Assembly (NCBI RefSeq): GCF_030758935.1
Contig: NZ_CP132333.1
Coordinates: forward strand, 3,410,992-3,474,991
DNA: 64,000 nucleotides
Reading direction: 5' to 3'
Origin: Geothrix sp. PMB-07
Lineage (GTDB): Bacteria; Acidobacteriota; Holophagae; Holophagales; Holophagaceae
Shown: one piece after another, positions 44,035 to 52,732 of the stretch
Numbering within the stretch: position 1 is the first letter of the stretch
Layout of the letters: each line of letters starts with the position of its first letter
The notes under the pieces: generated by a model
Told to the model about the DNA's origin: nothing
The model's database searches: none
The model's input: only the letters and a program-made list of their open reading frames with translations
Translations under genes and position numbers: made by a program

Positions 44035-45456
44035 TCAGGAGGAGGTATGCCGCCCGGATGTGGCCAGCGCGCGTTTCAGGAAGGCCCGGCGTTCCCCGGG
44101 GTCTTCGATCTTCTCGGCCACCAGGAGGCGCAGTTCCTGCTCGTCCCGGGCCTGCCGGGCCGCCCGCCGGACCACCACCTGGGCCACCACGCCGATGTGG
44201 TGGGTCAGCAGGGTTTCCAGGCGCTCCAGCAGCATCCCATCGAAGGACACGGGGCCTGATTGACCACCGCCGGGCTGGCCAGATGGCGAGGACGGTGGCG
44301 AAGAGGGGGGTGTGGAAGGCGGCTGGGTGCTGCCCCGCACTTTCCGGAGGAAGCCAGATCGCTCCGTTTCGTCCTGGATCTCCGTGGCCACGGCCTCCAG
44401 CAGCGCATCGAAGGTGGTGTGCTTTTTGGTGGCCTTCTTCACCAGGAGCGAAGCAAGGGGGCCGATGTGCCGGGCCAGCTCGCTTTCGAGATCTCTCAGA
44501 TGCTCCGCGCTCACTGGCGTGGAGTCCGGATGGGGACTGGGGATGAAGGTGGGAATGTCCCGGCTGGTGACGGCCGATGTGGCAGAGGGCACAGGCTCCG
44601 ACAGCCCATCGAGACGGGCCATCAGCGCTCCGGCGGACTGGGGCCGCTGACGCTCGTCCATCATCAGCATCCAATCGATGAGGGCGAGGAATTCGGGCGA
44701 ATAGGCCGACCGGTCGCCCGCCTGAAGCGCAGGCACATGCGGATCATCGCGGACACGCGCAGTGGCATCGACCGGGCGCTTCCCCGTCAGCAACCAGTAC
44801 ATGACACCGCCCAGCGCATAGAGATCGGTCCAGGGCCCCTGCACGCTGGATTCGCTGTACTGCTCGATGGGCGCATACCCGAAGCTGAGAATGGCCGTGT
44901 GCCCCTTCCCACCCGCGGTGGAGCGCGCGGCGCCGAAATCCAGCAACACGGGGCTGTCGTCCTTCCGGAGGTAGATGTTGCAGGGCTTGATGTCGCGGTG
45001 CAGATAGCCGCCCCGGTGGATGGCATCCAACCCTTCGGCCAGGGCGCGGAGCAACTTCACCATCCCGGCCTGGGGCAAGGGGCGCCGCTGCAGCAGCCAA
45101 TCCGGAAGCGGCGCCCCGTCCACGAATTCCATCACCATGTAGGCAGTGGCATGGGCCTGGAAGTAGCGCATGACGCGGACGATGTGCGGATGGTGGAAGG
45201 CCGCCAGGGTGCGGGCCTCATCCAGGAAGCGGGCCAGCCCCCAGTCGAAGGTGGGCCTGTCTTCTTCCTTCATGGGATGCACGGCCAGCTCTGCATCCCG
45301 GTGGGCGATGCTGGAAGGCAGGTATTCCTTGATGGCCACCGGCAGGTGGAGGTTCAGATCGGTGGCGAGATACGTGAATCCGAAGCCCCCGACACCCAGC
45401 AGCTTGTCGAAGCGGTACTCGTGGAGGGTGTGCCCGGGAGGAAGGCTGGGAAGCAT
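44035..45456 (-). CDS. Ser/Thr protein kinase with duplicated C-terminal helical domain
   Basis: This 473-residue protein has a kinase domain at about 14-300: GVGGFG (21-26), Lys43 in VAIKEYLP, HRDIKPCN with Asp155, DFG at 173-175, and the activation segment with FGYAPIEQY. No membrane helix is evident. The C-terminal half carries two copies of a roughly 55-residue helical unit (about 330-385 and 415-470): L-x-x-LE-x-x-L-x-x-HIG, VKKA or VRRA, and a closing D-x-x-ERxxFL. They are separated by a Pro/Ser/Gly linker. The start 45456 lacks a strong ribosome-binding site. It diverges from a FecR/haem-HAMP gene pair, which may act with it. Confidence 0.9.
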   Translation of the reverse strand: MLPSLPPGHTLHEYRFDKLLGVGGFGFTYLATDLNLHLPVAIKEYLPSSIAHRDAELAVHPMKEEDRPTFDWGLARFLDEARTLAAFHHPHIVRVMRYFQAHATAYMVMEFVDGAPLPDWLLQRRPLPQAGMVKLLRALAEGLDAIHRGGYLHRDIKPCNIYLRKDDSPVLLDFGAARSTAGGKGHTAILSFGYAPIEQYSESSVQGPWTDLYALGGVMYWLLTGKRPVDATARVRDDPHVPALQAGDRSAYSPEFLALIDWMLMMDERQRPQSAGALMARLDGLSEPVPSATSAVTSRDIPTFIPSPHPDSTPVSAEHLRDLESELARHIGPLASLLVKKATKKHTTFDALLEAVATEIQDETERSGFLRKVRGSTQPPSTPPSSPPSSPSGQPGGGQSGPVSFDGMLLERLETLLTHHIGVVAQVVVRRAARQARDEQELRLLVAEKIEDPGERRAFLKRALATSGRHTSS

Positions 45457-45581
45457 GGACGGCCGGGCTCCTTTCGCTGGGCTTTGGTGACACCCGACTC
45501 TAGCAGAGGATGTCTCCGGCAACGGGTTCGCGGGTGCGGCAGACCCGCGCCGTGGATGGCCTTCAGGCGGGTTCGAGGGTA

Positions 45582-45599
45582 AGGTTGTAACGACAACCT
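45582..45599. promoter_or_regulatory. Perfect inverted repeat in the kinase/FecR divergent promoter
   Basis: AGGTTGT-AACG-ACAACCT is a perfect 7-bp palindrome with a 4-base centre, ending 19 bases before the FecR-like ATG. It is a candidate operator for either divergent transcript; the regulator is unknown. Confidence 0.35.
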
Positions 45600-45618
45600 C
45601 CCCCCGGTATCCGACCCC

Positions 45619-46395
45619 ATGCGCAGCTTGCTTCCCTTGACCGTCTTCGCGATCGGCCTCCTGGCTCTGCAGGCGCGCGCGGGCGAGCCCGCAGGGATCG
45701 CCACCATCGTGGATGGCAAGGCCTGGTTGGTACGAGGCGCAAACCTCCATCCTCTGAAAGAGGGCATGGCCCTGGCCGCTGCCGACATTCTGGAGACCGA
45801 AGCCCGCACCCATGTGCAGATCGAGTTCCCGGATGGCTCCGCCCTGGGGCTGGGACCCGCCACCTCCACCTATCTGTCGGCGCGCCCCCAAGGTGCCGGG
45901 AAACCCGGAGAGCTCCTGCTCCATTTGGGCTGGGTGAAAGTGTCCGGGCCCGCCAGTGCGGGCCTGCTCCGGGTGCTGAGCTCCTCTCTCTCCCTCCACC
46001 CAAAGAGCGGCGCCTTCGTGTTGCGGCGCGAGGATTCCGCCACAGAATGCTTCGTGGAAGCCGGAGAGCTGATTCCCTCCGCTGGGGGAAGATCAGGCCT
46101 TCGTTGGGAGCCGCGAAAGGCTGGCGAATTCGCGGAATTCAAGGCCGACCATACGCTGAACATTCTCAACCGGCCTACAGCGACCTTCCGGGCCGCGATT
46201 CCTCGGCCCTTTCTGGACACGCTGCCTTCGCGCTTCGGGAAATTCAGCGGCAAGAAGGTGGAGCCCGAAGGCGAGCGGCCCCTGAGTTCCGAAGAGGCTG
46301 ATCGCTGGGTCCGTGCCTTTCCAAGTGAGCGCGGCGCCCTGCTCCGCCGCTTTGCCAACCGTCTGAAAGATCGCGCCACCAAGGGAAGCTCATGA
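45619..46395 (+). CDS. Exported FecR-like domain protein
   Basis: This 258-residue protein has a signal peptide (to about residue 21). Residues about 25-150 follow the FecR pattern: GIATIVDGKAWLVRGANLHPL, ILETEARTHVQIEFPDGSALGLGPAT and LLHLGWVKVSGP. FecR domains of this periplasmic type occur in signalling and cell-envelope proteins. The rest is basic and helical. The stop overlaps the next start as ATGA, so the two proteins are coupled and probably work together. Confidence 0.82.
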   Translation: MRSLLPLTVFAIGLLALQARAGEPAGIATIVDGKAWLVRGANLHPLKEGMALAAADILETEARTHVQIEFPDGSALGLGPATSTYLSARPQGAGKPGELLLHLGWVKVSGPASAGLLRVLSSSLSLHPKSGAFVLRREDSATECFVEAGELIPSAGGRSGLRWEPRKAGEFAEFKADHTLNILNRPTATFRAAIPRPFLDTLPSRFGKFSGKKVEPEGERPLSSEEADRWVRAFPSERGALLRRFANRLKDRATKGSS

Positions 46396-47264
46396 AGCTC
46401 ATCGTCAAGTTCAACCTCATCTTCCTGGCGGTCTTCGTGCTCGGGTTCGCCGCGGCGGCCTACGCTTCGCGCGCCTTGTTGCAACGGAACGCCCAGGACG
46501 AGATCGTGCAGAATGCCCGCCTGATCATGGAGGCCTCACTGGCCTCGCGCGCCTACACCACCAATCAGGTGGCGCCGCTGCTGCAGACTCAGATGAAGTA
46601 CGAATTCCTGCCCCAATCGGTGCCGGCCTATGGCGCGGCAGAGCAGTTCAACGCCATGCGGGCGAAGTTCCCGGATTTCGCCTACAAGGAAGCCACCCTG
46701 AACCCCACCAACCTGCGGAATCGCGCCAACGACTGGGAAGCCGACCTGGTGAACCGCTTCCGCCAATACCCCGACCAGAGCGAGATCATCGGCGAACGCG
46801 ATACACCCACGGGCCGCTCCCTCTACCTGGCCCACCCCATTCAAATCAAGAGCGCCGCCTGCCTCGCCTGCCACAGCACCGTGGATGCCGCTCCCAAAAC
46901 GCTGCTGGAGAAATACGGAAGCGCCAACGGCTTCGGGTGGAAGCTCAACGAGATCATCGGCGCCCAGGTGGTGTCGGTGCCCACGGCCCTGCCTTTGAAG
47001 AAGGCCGACCAGGCCTTCCGCACCTTCATGCTGTCGCTGGGCGCCGTGTTTCTTCTCATCTTCACAGCCCTCAACCTGATGCTCTGGTACATGGTGGTCC
47101 GTCCCGTGACCCAGCTGGCCCTCATCGCCGAGGAGGTCAGCATGGGCAAGATGGATGACACCGAATTCCCGGCCTTCGGCAGCGACGAAATCGGGCGCCT
47201 GAGCCAGGCCTTCACCCGCATGAAGAAGAGCCTCACCCAGGCCATGAAGATGCTGGACGAATAA
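46392..47264 (+). CDS. Haem-binding DUF3365-type sensor with HAMP domain and no output domain
   Basis: This 290-residue protein has TM1 at about 7-27 and a periplasmic Tll0287/DUF3365-like domain (about 30-200). It carries one c-type haem motif CLACH (157-161) and the segment GRSLYLAHPIQI. TM2 lies at about 205-230, then a HAMP domain (about 228-285: VVRPVTQLALIAEEVSMGKMD through SRLSQAFTRMKKSL-like helix). The protein stops there, without kinase or cyclase. The signal therefore must pass to a separate partner; the divergent Ser/Thr kinase is a candidate. Haem could sense redox state or gas. Confidence 0.88.
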   Translation: MKLIVKFNLIFLAVFVLGFAAAAYASRALLQRNAQDEIVQNARLIMEASLASRAYTTNQVAPLLQTQMKYEFLPQSVPAYGAAEQFNAMRAKFPDFAYKEATLNPTNLRNRANDWEADLVNRFRQYPDQSEIIGERDTPTGRSLYLAHPIQIKSAACLACHSTVDAAPKTLLEKYGSANGFGWKLNEIIGAQVVSVPTALPLKKADQAFRTFMLSLGAVFLLIFTALNLMLWYMVVRPVTQLALIAEEVSMGKMDDTEFPAFGSDEIGRLSQAFTRMKKSLTQAMKMLDE

Positions 47265-47465
47265 TCGCCCCTAGTCGACTTCGGGGCGAGGGAGAAAAGC
47301 GATGCCCCTATCCGGTAAGTTATCGCTCCAGTCCCGCAATCTTAATGTTTTTTAACATCTGAAAGCGTTGACGGAAATGCGCGGATCGTGAAAAGTGGGT
47401 CTAGCCCCCCTTACACCTCAAGGCGTCGATGGCTCGGCAACCGAGCCCAACCAAAGGAGTTCGCC
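47265..47465 (+). promoter_or_regulatory. 201-bp upstream region of the S53 peptidase gene
   Basis: The region contains a GC hairpin TCGCCCC / GGGGCGA (47265-47289) without a T-run, a palindrome ATGTT-TTTT-AACAT at 47345-47358, a possible -35 TTGACG (47368-47373) with AAAAGT 17 bases later, and a stable hairpin GGCTCGG-CAA-CCGAGCC (about 47429-47445) just before the AAAGGAG site. The last hairpin may affect translation. No known riboswitch is recognised. Confidence 0.35.
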
Positions 47466-49319
47466 ATGCGTTCTCGTCACCCCCTGTTCGCAGCGGGCCT
47501 CACCCTTTCCCTGCTCGCCGCCGGGGGCCTGCCCCTTCTGGCCCAGGCCGCTCCAACCACCGCTGTGGCCGCGGAAGTGCCCCAGACCGTTTCCCTCATC
47601 TTCAAGCTGCGGAACACCCAGGATCTGGAACGCTTCATCGCCCGGAGCGTGGATCCCCACAGCTGGCGCTACCGCGAATTCCTGTCCACTCGCGAGTTCG
47701 CAGAGGCCTTCGGACCGCGGGATTGGGAACTGGGCACGGTGCTGCATTTCATGCGGAAGAACGGCATCACGGTCAACGAAGTCTATGACAGCCACATGGT
47801 CATCCGCGCCACGGGCACCACGTCGCAGTTCAACGCCCTGCTGAATACGGAGATCCGCTCCTACCGCGATGAGCGCGGCCACTGGTTCCAGGAGGCCTCC
47901 CGCAAGCCTTGCGTACCCAAGGAAATCAAAGACATCGTGCTCATGGTGACGGGCCTGAACACCGCCCCGGCTCTGGTTCCCCACTCCCGCCGCACCCCCC
48001 AGGTGGAAAACCCCTCTCTGGGCGAACCGGCACCAGACGTGATCCTGCCCAATGGGGCGGTCGCCACCGGCGTCCCCGGCAACTTCACCGTGGGCGATGC
48101 CGCCAACCTCTACAACATCAACCCGCTCTACAAGCGCAACATCACCGGCCGCGGCAAGACGCTGGGCATCGCCACCCTGGCGACCTTCGATCAGGCCGAT
48201 GCCTACGCCTACTGGAAGGCCGTGGGCCTAGACGTGGCCCAGGATCGCATCAAGGAGATCCCCGTGGATGGCGGCGCCGGCACCAAGGGCGCGGACGAAA
48301 CCACCCTGGACGTGGAACAGGCTGGCGGCATCGCCCCCAAGGCCAAGATCCTCGTCTATGAAGCGCCCAACACCGAATCCGGCTTCCTGGATCTCTTCTA
48401 CAAGGCCATCTCCGACAACAAGGTGGACACCCTCTCCTGCAGCTGGGGCACCGATGAGCTTTTCCTCGATGGCGACACCCTCACGGCCTATCAGCAGGTC
48501 TTCATGCAGGCCGCGGCCCAGGGCATTCCCGTCTTCGCCTCGTCGGGCGATTCCGGCGCCTTCGACATCAACCGCTCCCTGCAGACACCTGAATACTCGG
48601 CGCTGAATTCCGCGAACCATCCCGCGGCCGACCCCTACGTCACCGCCGCCGGCGGCACCACCCTGCCCTTCACGCTGAAGCTCCGCCACGGCAACATCGT
48701 CGTGCCGCAGGAACGGCCCTGGGGCTGGGACTACTTCAAGGATTACTACGTCACCTACTACGGTCAGTACACCTACGACCACTACCTCTTCCCTGTGGGC
48801 GGCGGCGGCGGCGTGAGCCTCAACTTCCCCGCCCCCTCCTGGCAGATGGGCGTCGCGGGACGCCGCACCAGCACCGCCGACTTCTCCACCCTGTATTTCT
48901 ACCCGAATTACACCCCGACCACCCCTGACACCAGCGGCGCCGAAGTACTGGTGGCCCTGCCCGCGGGCTACGTGGGCCGCAATGTGCCCGACGTGTCCCT
49001 GAACGCAGATCCCGAAACAGGCTACCTGACCTATTTCCAGGGCGCCTTCTCGGCGGGCGGCGGCGGCACCAGCTTCGTGGCCCCGCAGCTCAATGGCATC
49101 GCCGCCCTGCTCAGCCAGTCCGCGGGCGGCCGTCTGGGCTTCCTGAATCCGCAGCTCTACGCCATCTTCGCGAAGCGCGGCTACGGCCCCAAGAGCCCCT
49201 TCAATGCCATCACCACCGGCACCAACCTCTACTGGGAGGCCGGCCCGAACTACAATCCCGCCTCCGGCCTGGGCACCCTCGACGTGACCAAGCTGGAAAA
49301 GGAACTCTGCGGGCACTGA
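47466..49319 (+). CDS. S53 sedolisin/kumamolisin-type acid peptidase
   Basis: This 617-residue protein starts at ATG 47466 with AAAGGAG upstream and has a signal peptide. The pro-kumamolisin activation domain spans about 38-165 (YREFLSTREFAEAFGP, GTTSQFNALLNTEIRSY). The catalytic domain has Glu278 and Asp282 in DETTLDVEQAGG, an Asp region SGDSGAFD, and Ser536 in GGGTSFVAPQLNG. The C-terminal calcium-site-like NPASGLGTLDV is also present. S53 enzymes are secreted, self-activating and work at low pH. A terminator follows. Confidence 0.94.
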   Translation: MRSRHPLFAAGLTLSLLAAGGLPLLAQAAPTTAVAAEVPQTVSLIFKLRNTQDLERFIARSVDPHSWRYREFLSTREFAEAFGPRDWELGTVLHFMRKNGITVNEVYDSHMVIRATGTTSQFNALLNTEIRSYRDERGHWFQEASRKPCVPKEIKDIVLMVTGLNTAPALVPHSRRTPQVENPSLGEPAPDVILPNGAVATGVPGNFTVGDAANLYNINPLYKRNITGRGKTLGIATLATFDQADAYAYWKAVGLDVAQDRIKEIPVDGGAGTKGADETTLDVEQAGGIAPKAKILVYEAPNTESGFLDLFYKAISDNKVDTLSCSWGTDELFLDGDTLTAYQQVFMQAAAQGIPVFASSGDSGAFDINRSLQTPEYSALNSANHPAADPYVTAAGGTTLPFTLKLRHGNIVVPQERPWGWDYFKDYYVTYYGQYTYDHYLFPVGGGGGVSLNFPAPSWQMGVAGRRTSTADFSTLYFYPNYTPTTPDTSGAEVLVALPAGYVGRNVPDVSLNADPETGYLTYFQGAFSAGGGGTSFVAPQLNGIAALLSQSAGGRLGFLNPQLYAIFAKRGYGPKSPFNAITTGTNLYWEAGPNYNPASGLGTLDVTKLEKELCGH

Positions 49320-49341
49320 TCGCTCGGATCACCACAAGCGG

Positions 49342-49370
49342 AGGCCCTGGCTCAGCCAGGGCCTTTTTTT
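49342..49370 (+). terminator. Intrinsic terminator after S53 peptidase gene
   Basis: Stem AGGCCCTGG / CCAGGGCCT with loop CTCAG is followed by seven Ts, 22 bases after the stop. Confidence 0.9.
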
Positions 49371-49395
49371 GGCTGCCTGTTCATGACTCTGGAAT

Positions 49396-49416
49396 CGATT
49401 TGAATCCATCAAATCG
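49396..49416. promoter_or_regulatory. Inverted repeat upstream of second TonB receptor gene
   Basis: CGATTTGA-ATCCA-TCAAATCG is a perfect 8-bp inverted repeat 142 bases before the receptor start. It is AT-richer than its surroundings and could be an operator. It is not a Fur box by sequence. The remainder of the region 49371-49557 holds nothing else recognisable. Confidence 0.35.
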
Positions 49417-49557
49417 GGAAAGGCGTGTCTGGATTTGAGTTGGCGGAGCCTGGGACCGATAGGCTGCTCAGACACAGACGCATCACACAGATTCGACTCA
49501 AGGACCCGCGTGGCAGACATGCTCACGCGATAGGTGCATTCATTTCCAGGAGTCATC

Positions 49558-51513
49558 ATGAAACCTTCGCGGCTTTCCCTCCTTCTTGCCCTCGGGCTTC
49601 CCCTCGGCGCCCAATCCCCCACAGATCAGCAGAAGATCGATCAGGAGCTGCTGGATCTGCTCAATACCCCCGTCAGTGTCGCCTCGAAGAAGGCGGAATC
49701 TGTCGCCCAGGCCCCGGGCATCGTCACCGTCATCAGCCGTGCGGAGCTGGAGGGCTTTGCCGCCAAGAGCCTGGGTGAGGTCATGAGCCGGGTGGTGGGC
49801 ACGGCTTTCCTGTCACCCGACGTGTTCAGCAATCAGAGTGTGGTCGTGCGCGGCCAGGAGAATACCCCCTACAACAACCACATCCTGGTGCTGCTCAACG
49901 GACGGCCCCTGCGGGATCCCATTTCCGGCGGCCTGAACGGCGCCATCTGGAATGCCGTGCCCCTGGCGGCTTTGGATCACCTCGAGATCATCCGGGGCCC
50001 TGGCTCGGTGCTCTATGGTTCCTGCGCCTATTCGGCCGTGGTGAACCTCGTCACCCGCAACACCAAGGAAAGCGGGTTGGGCGGTTCCGTGACCCTGAGT
50101 GGCGGCGCCTATGGCGGCCTCGGGCAGCAGGATCATGTGACGTTCCGGGATGGCGGTTTCCAGGGCATGGTCTCCGCCAGCACCTACCGGGACAAGGGCC
50201 CTGAGTACGCCTTCACCGACTACGACGGCCACCACAACGAGCATCCCTTCGATCGCCGCACCACCGGCGTTCTCACCAACCTTTCCTACCAGGGCTTCAC
50301 CCTCAACGCCTACCAGGGCTCCTTTCAGACCTACGCCCTGAATGGCGGCTCCGAGGATTGGGATCCCGCCAACTACCAGCGGCAGGTCTTGTCCCAGATG
50401 GATCTGGGCTACTCCAAGGAGCTGAACAGCCTCGTCACCCTGGGTGCGAATGTCACCTACAACAAGATGAACTGGTCCACGGAGCCCGTGACCAATCCCG
50501 TGGAAACCAGCGCCAATGCGCTGTTGTACGAGGGCACCCTCCAGGTGCGGCCCTTCGAGGGGTTCAACATCGTGTTCGGTGCCGGCGGTGAGAAGGCCAG
50601 CTGGAATGGCACGGGCCTGCTGGTGCTGGGCGATCAGACCTCCAGCTTCCTCTACACCCAGCTGGACTACCGCATCAAAGCCGTGAAACTGATTGGCGGC
50701 GTGCAGTACAACAAGCTGGAGAACATCCATGGCAAAGCCTCGCCGCGCCTGGGCGTGGTGGTGGACTTCACGCCCGAGTTCGGCGGGAAGGCGCTCTACA
50801 GCACCGCCTTCCGCAAGGGCTACCCGCTGGAGACCGGCTTCAACCACCCGCTCTTCCGCGGCAACCTTGAGTTGAAGCCCGAACTCATCAGCACCACCGA
50901 AGTTCAGGTGTTCTACCAGGGCAAGACCGCGGGCCTCACCCTCACCTATTACTCCAGCAAGACGGACGACACCATCATCCGCAAGGTGCTGCCCTTTGCC
51001 ACGCCCCCGCCGGGGCTGCCGCCCATCTACCTCAAGTACTTCAACGGCGATTCATGGAAATACAGCGGCTTCGAGCTGGAAGGGAAACTGAGCCTCTCGC
51101 GGGGTTTCATGGTCACCGGCTCCGCCAGCTATCAGACCAACGAGAATCCCGCCGGTCTGAAGGACGCGGCGCTGCACCCCAACACCATGGTCAAGCTCGG
51201 CGCCATCTACCAGAGCGAGGATTGGAGTCTGGGCATTTTCGACAACTATTCCGGGGCTCCCAAACCCACCACGCTGGTGAATCCTGGCAGCCTCAACGTG
51301 AACCATGCCGCCGAGGCCTTCCAGTGGATCACCGCCCGGCTCAGCTGGACGCCCTGGACCATCGGAAAGAACGCCATCAAGTTGACCCTGGATGCCGACA
51401 ACCTGCTGGGTTCCGCCATCTACTACCCGGATTATCCGAACAAGACCGTGAACACGCTGATCCCGCTGTCCGCAGGACGCTCCTTCACCCTTGGCGCGGG
51501 CTTCACCTTCTGA
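49558..51513 (+). CDS. TonB-dependent outer-membrane receptor
   Basis: This 651-residue protein starts at ATG 49558 with AGGAG six bases upstream and has a signal peptide ending at LGAQS. A short region LLDLLNTPVSVASKKAESVAQ precedes the plug (about 45-165: APGIVTVISRAELEGFAAKSLGE-like start, VVRGQENTPYNNHILVLLNGRP, IIRGPGSVLYGSCAYSAVVNLVT). The barrel ends in SFTLGAGFTF with terminal Phe. The plug matches the FepA/BtuB/CirA class more than the Oar-like class. Its substrate cannot be inferred, because it is not in an operon with transport genes. Confidence 0.92.
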   Translation: MKPSRLSLLLALGLPLGAQSPTDQQKIDQELLDLLNTPVSVASKKAESVAQAPGIVTVISRAELEGFAAKSLGEVMSRVVGTAFLSPDVFSNQSVVVRGQENTPYNNHILVLLNGRPLRDPISGGLNGAIWNAVPLAALDHLEIIRGPGSVLYGSCAYSAVVNLVTRNTKESGLGGSVTLSGGAYGGLGQQDHVTFRDGGFQGMVSASTYRDKGPEYAFTDYDGHHNEHPFDRRTTGVLTNLSYQGFTLNAYQGSFQTYALNGGSEDWDPANYQRQVLSQMDLGYSKELNSLVTLGANVTYNKMNWSTEPVTNPVETSANALLYEGTLQVRPFEGFNIVFGAGGEKASWNGTGLLVLGDQTSSFLYTQLDYRIKAVKLIGGVQYNKLENIHGKASPRLGVVVDFTPEFGGKALYSTAFRKGYPLETGFNHPLFRGNLELKPELISTTEVQVFYQGKTAGLTLTYYSSKTDDTIIRKVLPFATPPPGLPPIYLKYFNGDSWKYSGFELEGKLSLSRGFMVTGSASYQTNENPAGLKDAALHPNTMVKLGAIYQSEDWSLGIFDNYSGAPKPTTLVNPGSLNVNHAAEAFQWITARLSWTPWTIGKNAIKLTLDADNLLGSAIYYPDYPNKTVNTLIPLSAGRSFTLGAGFTF

Positions 51514-51523
51514 GCCAATTCGC

Positions 51524-52732
51524 TCAAAGGAAACTCACCCGAACTTCCTTCAGATAGGTCTCCTGAAGCACCCTCTGAAGCCGCTGGAGCAAGTTGCGAC
51601 GGATGTCCAGCTCCAGCGGCAAGGTGGGATCCTGCATGGCCTCATTGATGCGGGTTCCCGCCAGAACGTGGATGACATCGCTGTCCACCAGGGCCTCCGC
51701 AAGGCGCGTGGCGGGGCTGGGCTGGAACCGCTCAGGAACTTCCTGTGCTTCCAGCAGGCGGATGACCGCGGCCAGGGTGAGGGCGCCTTCGGTCACCAGG
51801 TCGAAGCCCTGCATCTGCGATTCCGGTGGCAGGGTTCCCCCCAGTTGCCCCGGTCGGCTCAGCAAGGACAGCCCCAGCTCACGGCTGAGGATCCGGGCGG
51901 TGGTGCCCCCGCAAATGATCTTCCGGCCTTGGAAGGCACGGGCCCGCTGGGCCAACATCGCGTCCCTGGCGGTGTCCACCGGCGCCCCCGTGAGCACCAG
52001 CACCTCCCGGGGCACACGCAGGTAGATCACCCCGCAGGTGATGTCGTCCTTGGCCCTCTGACCATCCAGCGCCAGGGCTTTCACCACCACCTGCCGCGCC
52101 AGCTGCCGGGCGGAGAGCCCTGGACTGCCCTGGAGCAGCTCCTTCAGGTAGGCGGATAGGGCCTGCTGCCCCCAGCCCAGCCTCGAAGGCCCACTGCCCG
52201 AAATTCCCGCCCTGGCCTGGGTCACACCATCTGAGCAGATCACGATGCGGTCCCCCGGCTGGGCCGTGAAGCGTGCCTCGCGCAGGAGCGCCTCCCGCCC
52301 ATCCGCCGTGGGCAGCCGCCGCTCCTCCTTGGGCACGGCCACCACCTCTCCGCCCCGGATCAACAGGAAGGGTGGATTGTCGTACTCCACCACGCGGGTC
52401 TCCCCGCGTGCTTCCACATCCACGATGGTAAAGGTGGAATAGGCGATTTGGCGCTCGCTGCACACCGGCAGCGTTTCGAGGATGGTGGCCGCAGCACGGG
52501 TGATGTCGGCGTTCTCGGCGGCGTAGCGGGCGGCCATGGTGGCCGTGAGCTGGGCCAGCACCGAAGCCTTGATGCCACTGCCCAGACCATCGGCCAGCAC
52601 GGAGACCACCCGATCGCCTTCCTCCAGCTTCTGAGAAAGGAACACATCGCCGCAGGCGGCCTGGGAGGCCTTCCGCTCCTGGGCGTGGTCCACCTCGATG
52701 AAGCAGGAACGGCTAGTTCCCACGGCGGGCAT
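51524..52732 (-). CDS. SpoIIE/PP2C-type Ser/Thr phosphatase paired with hydrogenase-like sensor
   Basis: This 402-residue protein has a PP2C/SpoIIE domain at about 8-235 with metal-binding acids: CGDVFL (Asp29), VLADGLGSGIKAS (Asp48), VICSDGVTQA and KDDITCGVIYL. A C-terminal domain (about 240-400) has RKIICGGTTARILSRELG, found in phosphatases linked to [FeFe]-hydrogenase-like sensors. The start codon lies 20 bases inside the upstream sensor gene, so the genes are co-translated; GTG at 52723 is an alternative. It probably relays the sensor's H2 or redox signal by dephosphorylating a target. Confidence 0.88.
   Translation of the reverse strand: MPAVGTSRSCFIEVDHAQERKASQAACGDVFLSQKLEEGDRVVSVLADGLGSGIKASVLAQLTATMAARYAAENADITRAAATILETLPVCSERQIAYSTFTIVDVEARGETRVVEYDNPPFLLIRGGEVVAVPKEERRLPTADGREALLREARFTAQPGDRIVICSDGVTQARAGISGSGPSRLGWGQQALSAYLKELLQGSPGLSARQLARQVVVKALALDGQRAKDDITCGVIYLRVPREVLVLTGAPVDTARDAMLAQRARAFQGRKIICGGTTARILSRELGLSLLSRPGQLGGTLPPESQMQGFDLVTEGALTLAAVIRLLEAQEVPERFQPSPATRLAEALVDSDVIHVLAGTRINEAMQDPTLPLELDIRRNLLQRLQRVLQETYLKEVRVSFL

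Noticed and set aside
47395-47465. SAM-riboswitch-like words (CGATGG, GGCAACC) before the S53 peptidase gene
   Set aside because: Only the short CGGCAACC hairpin resembles part of SAM-I; the other helices are absent and the downstream gene is not a methionine gene.
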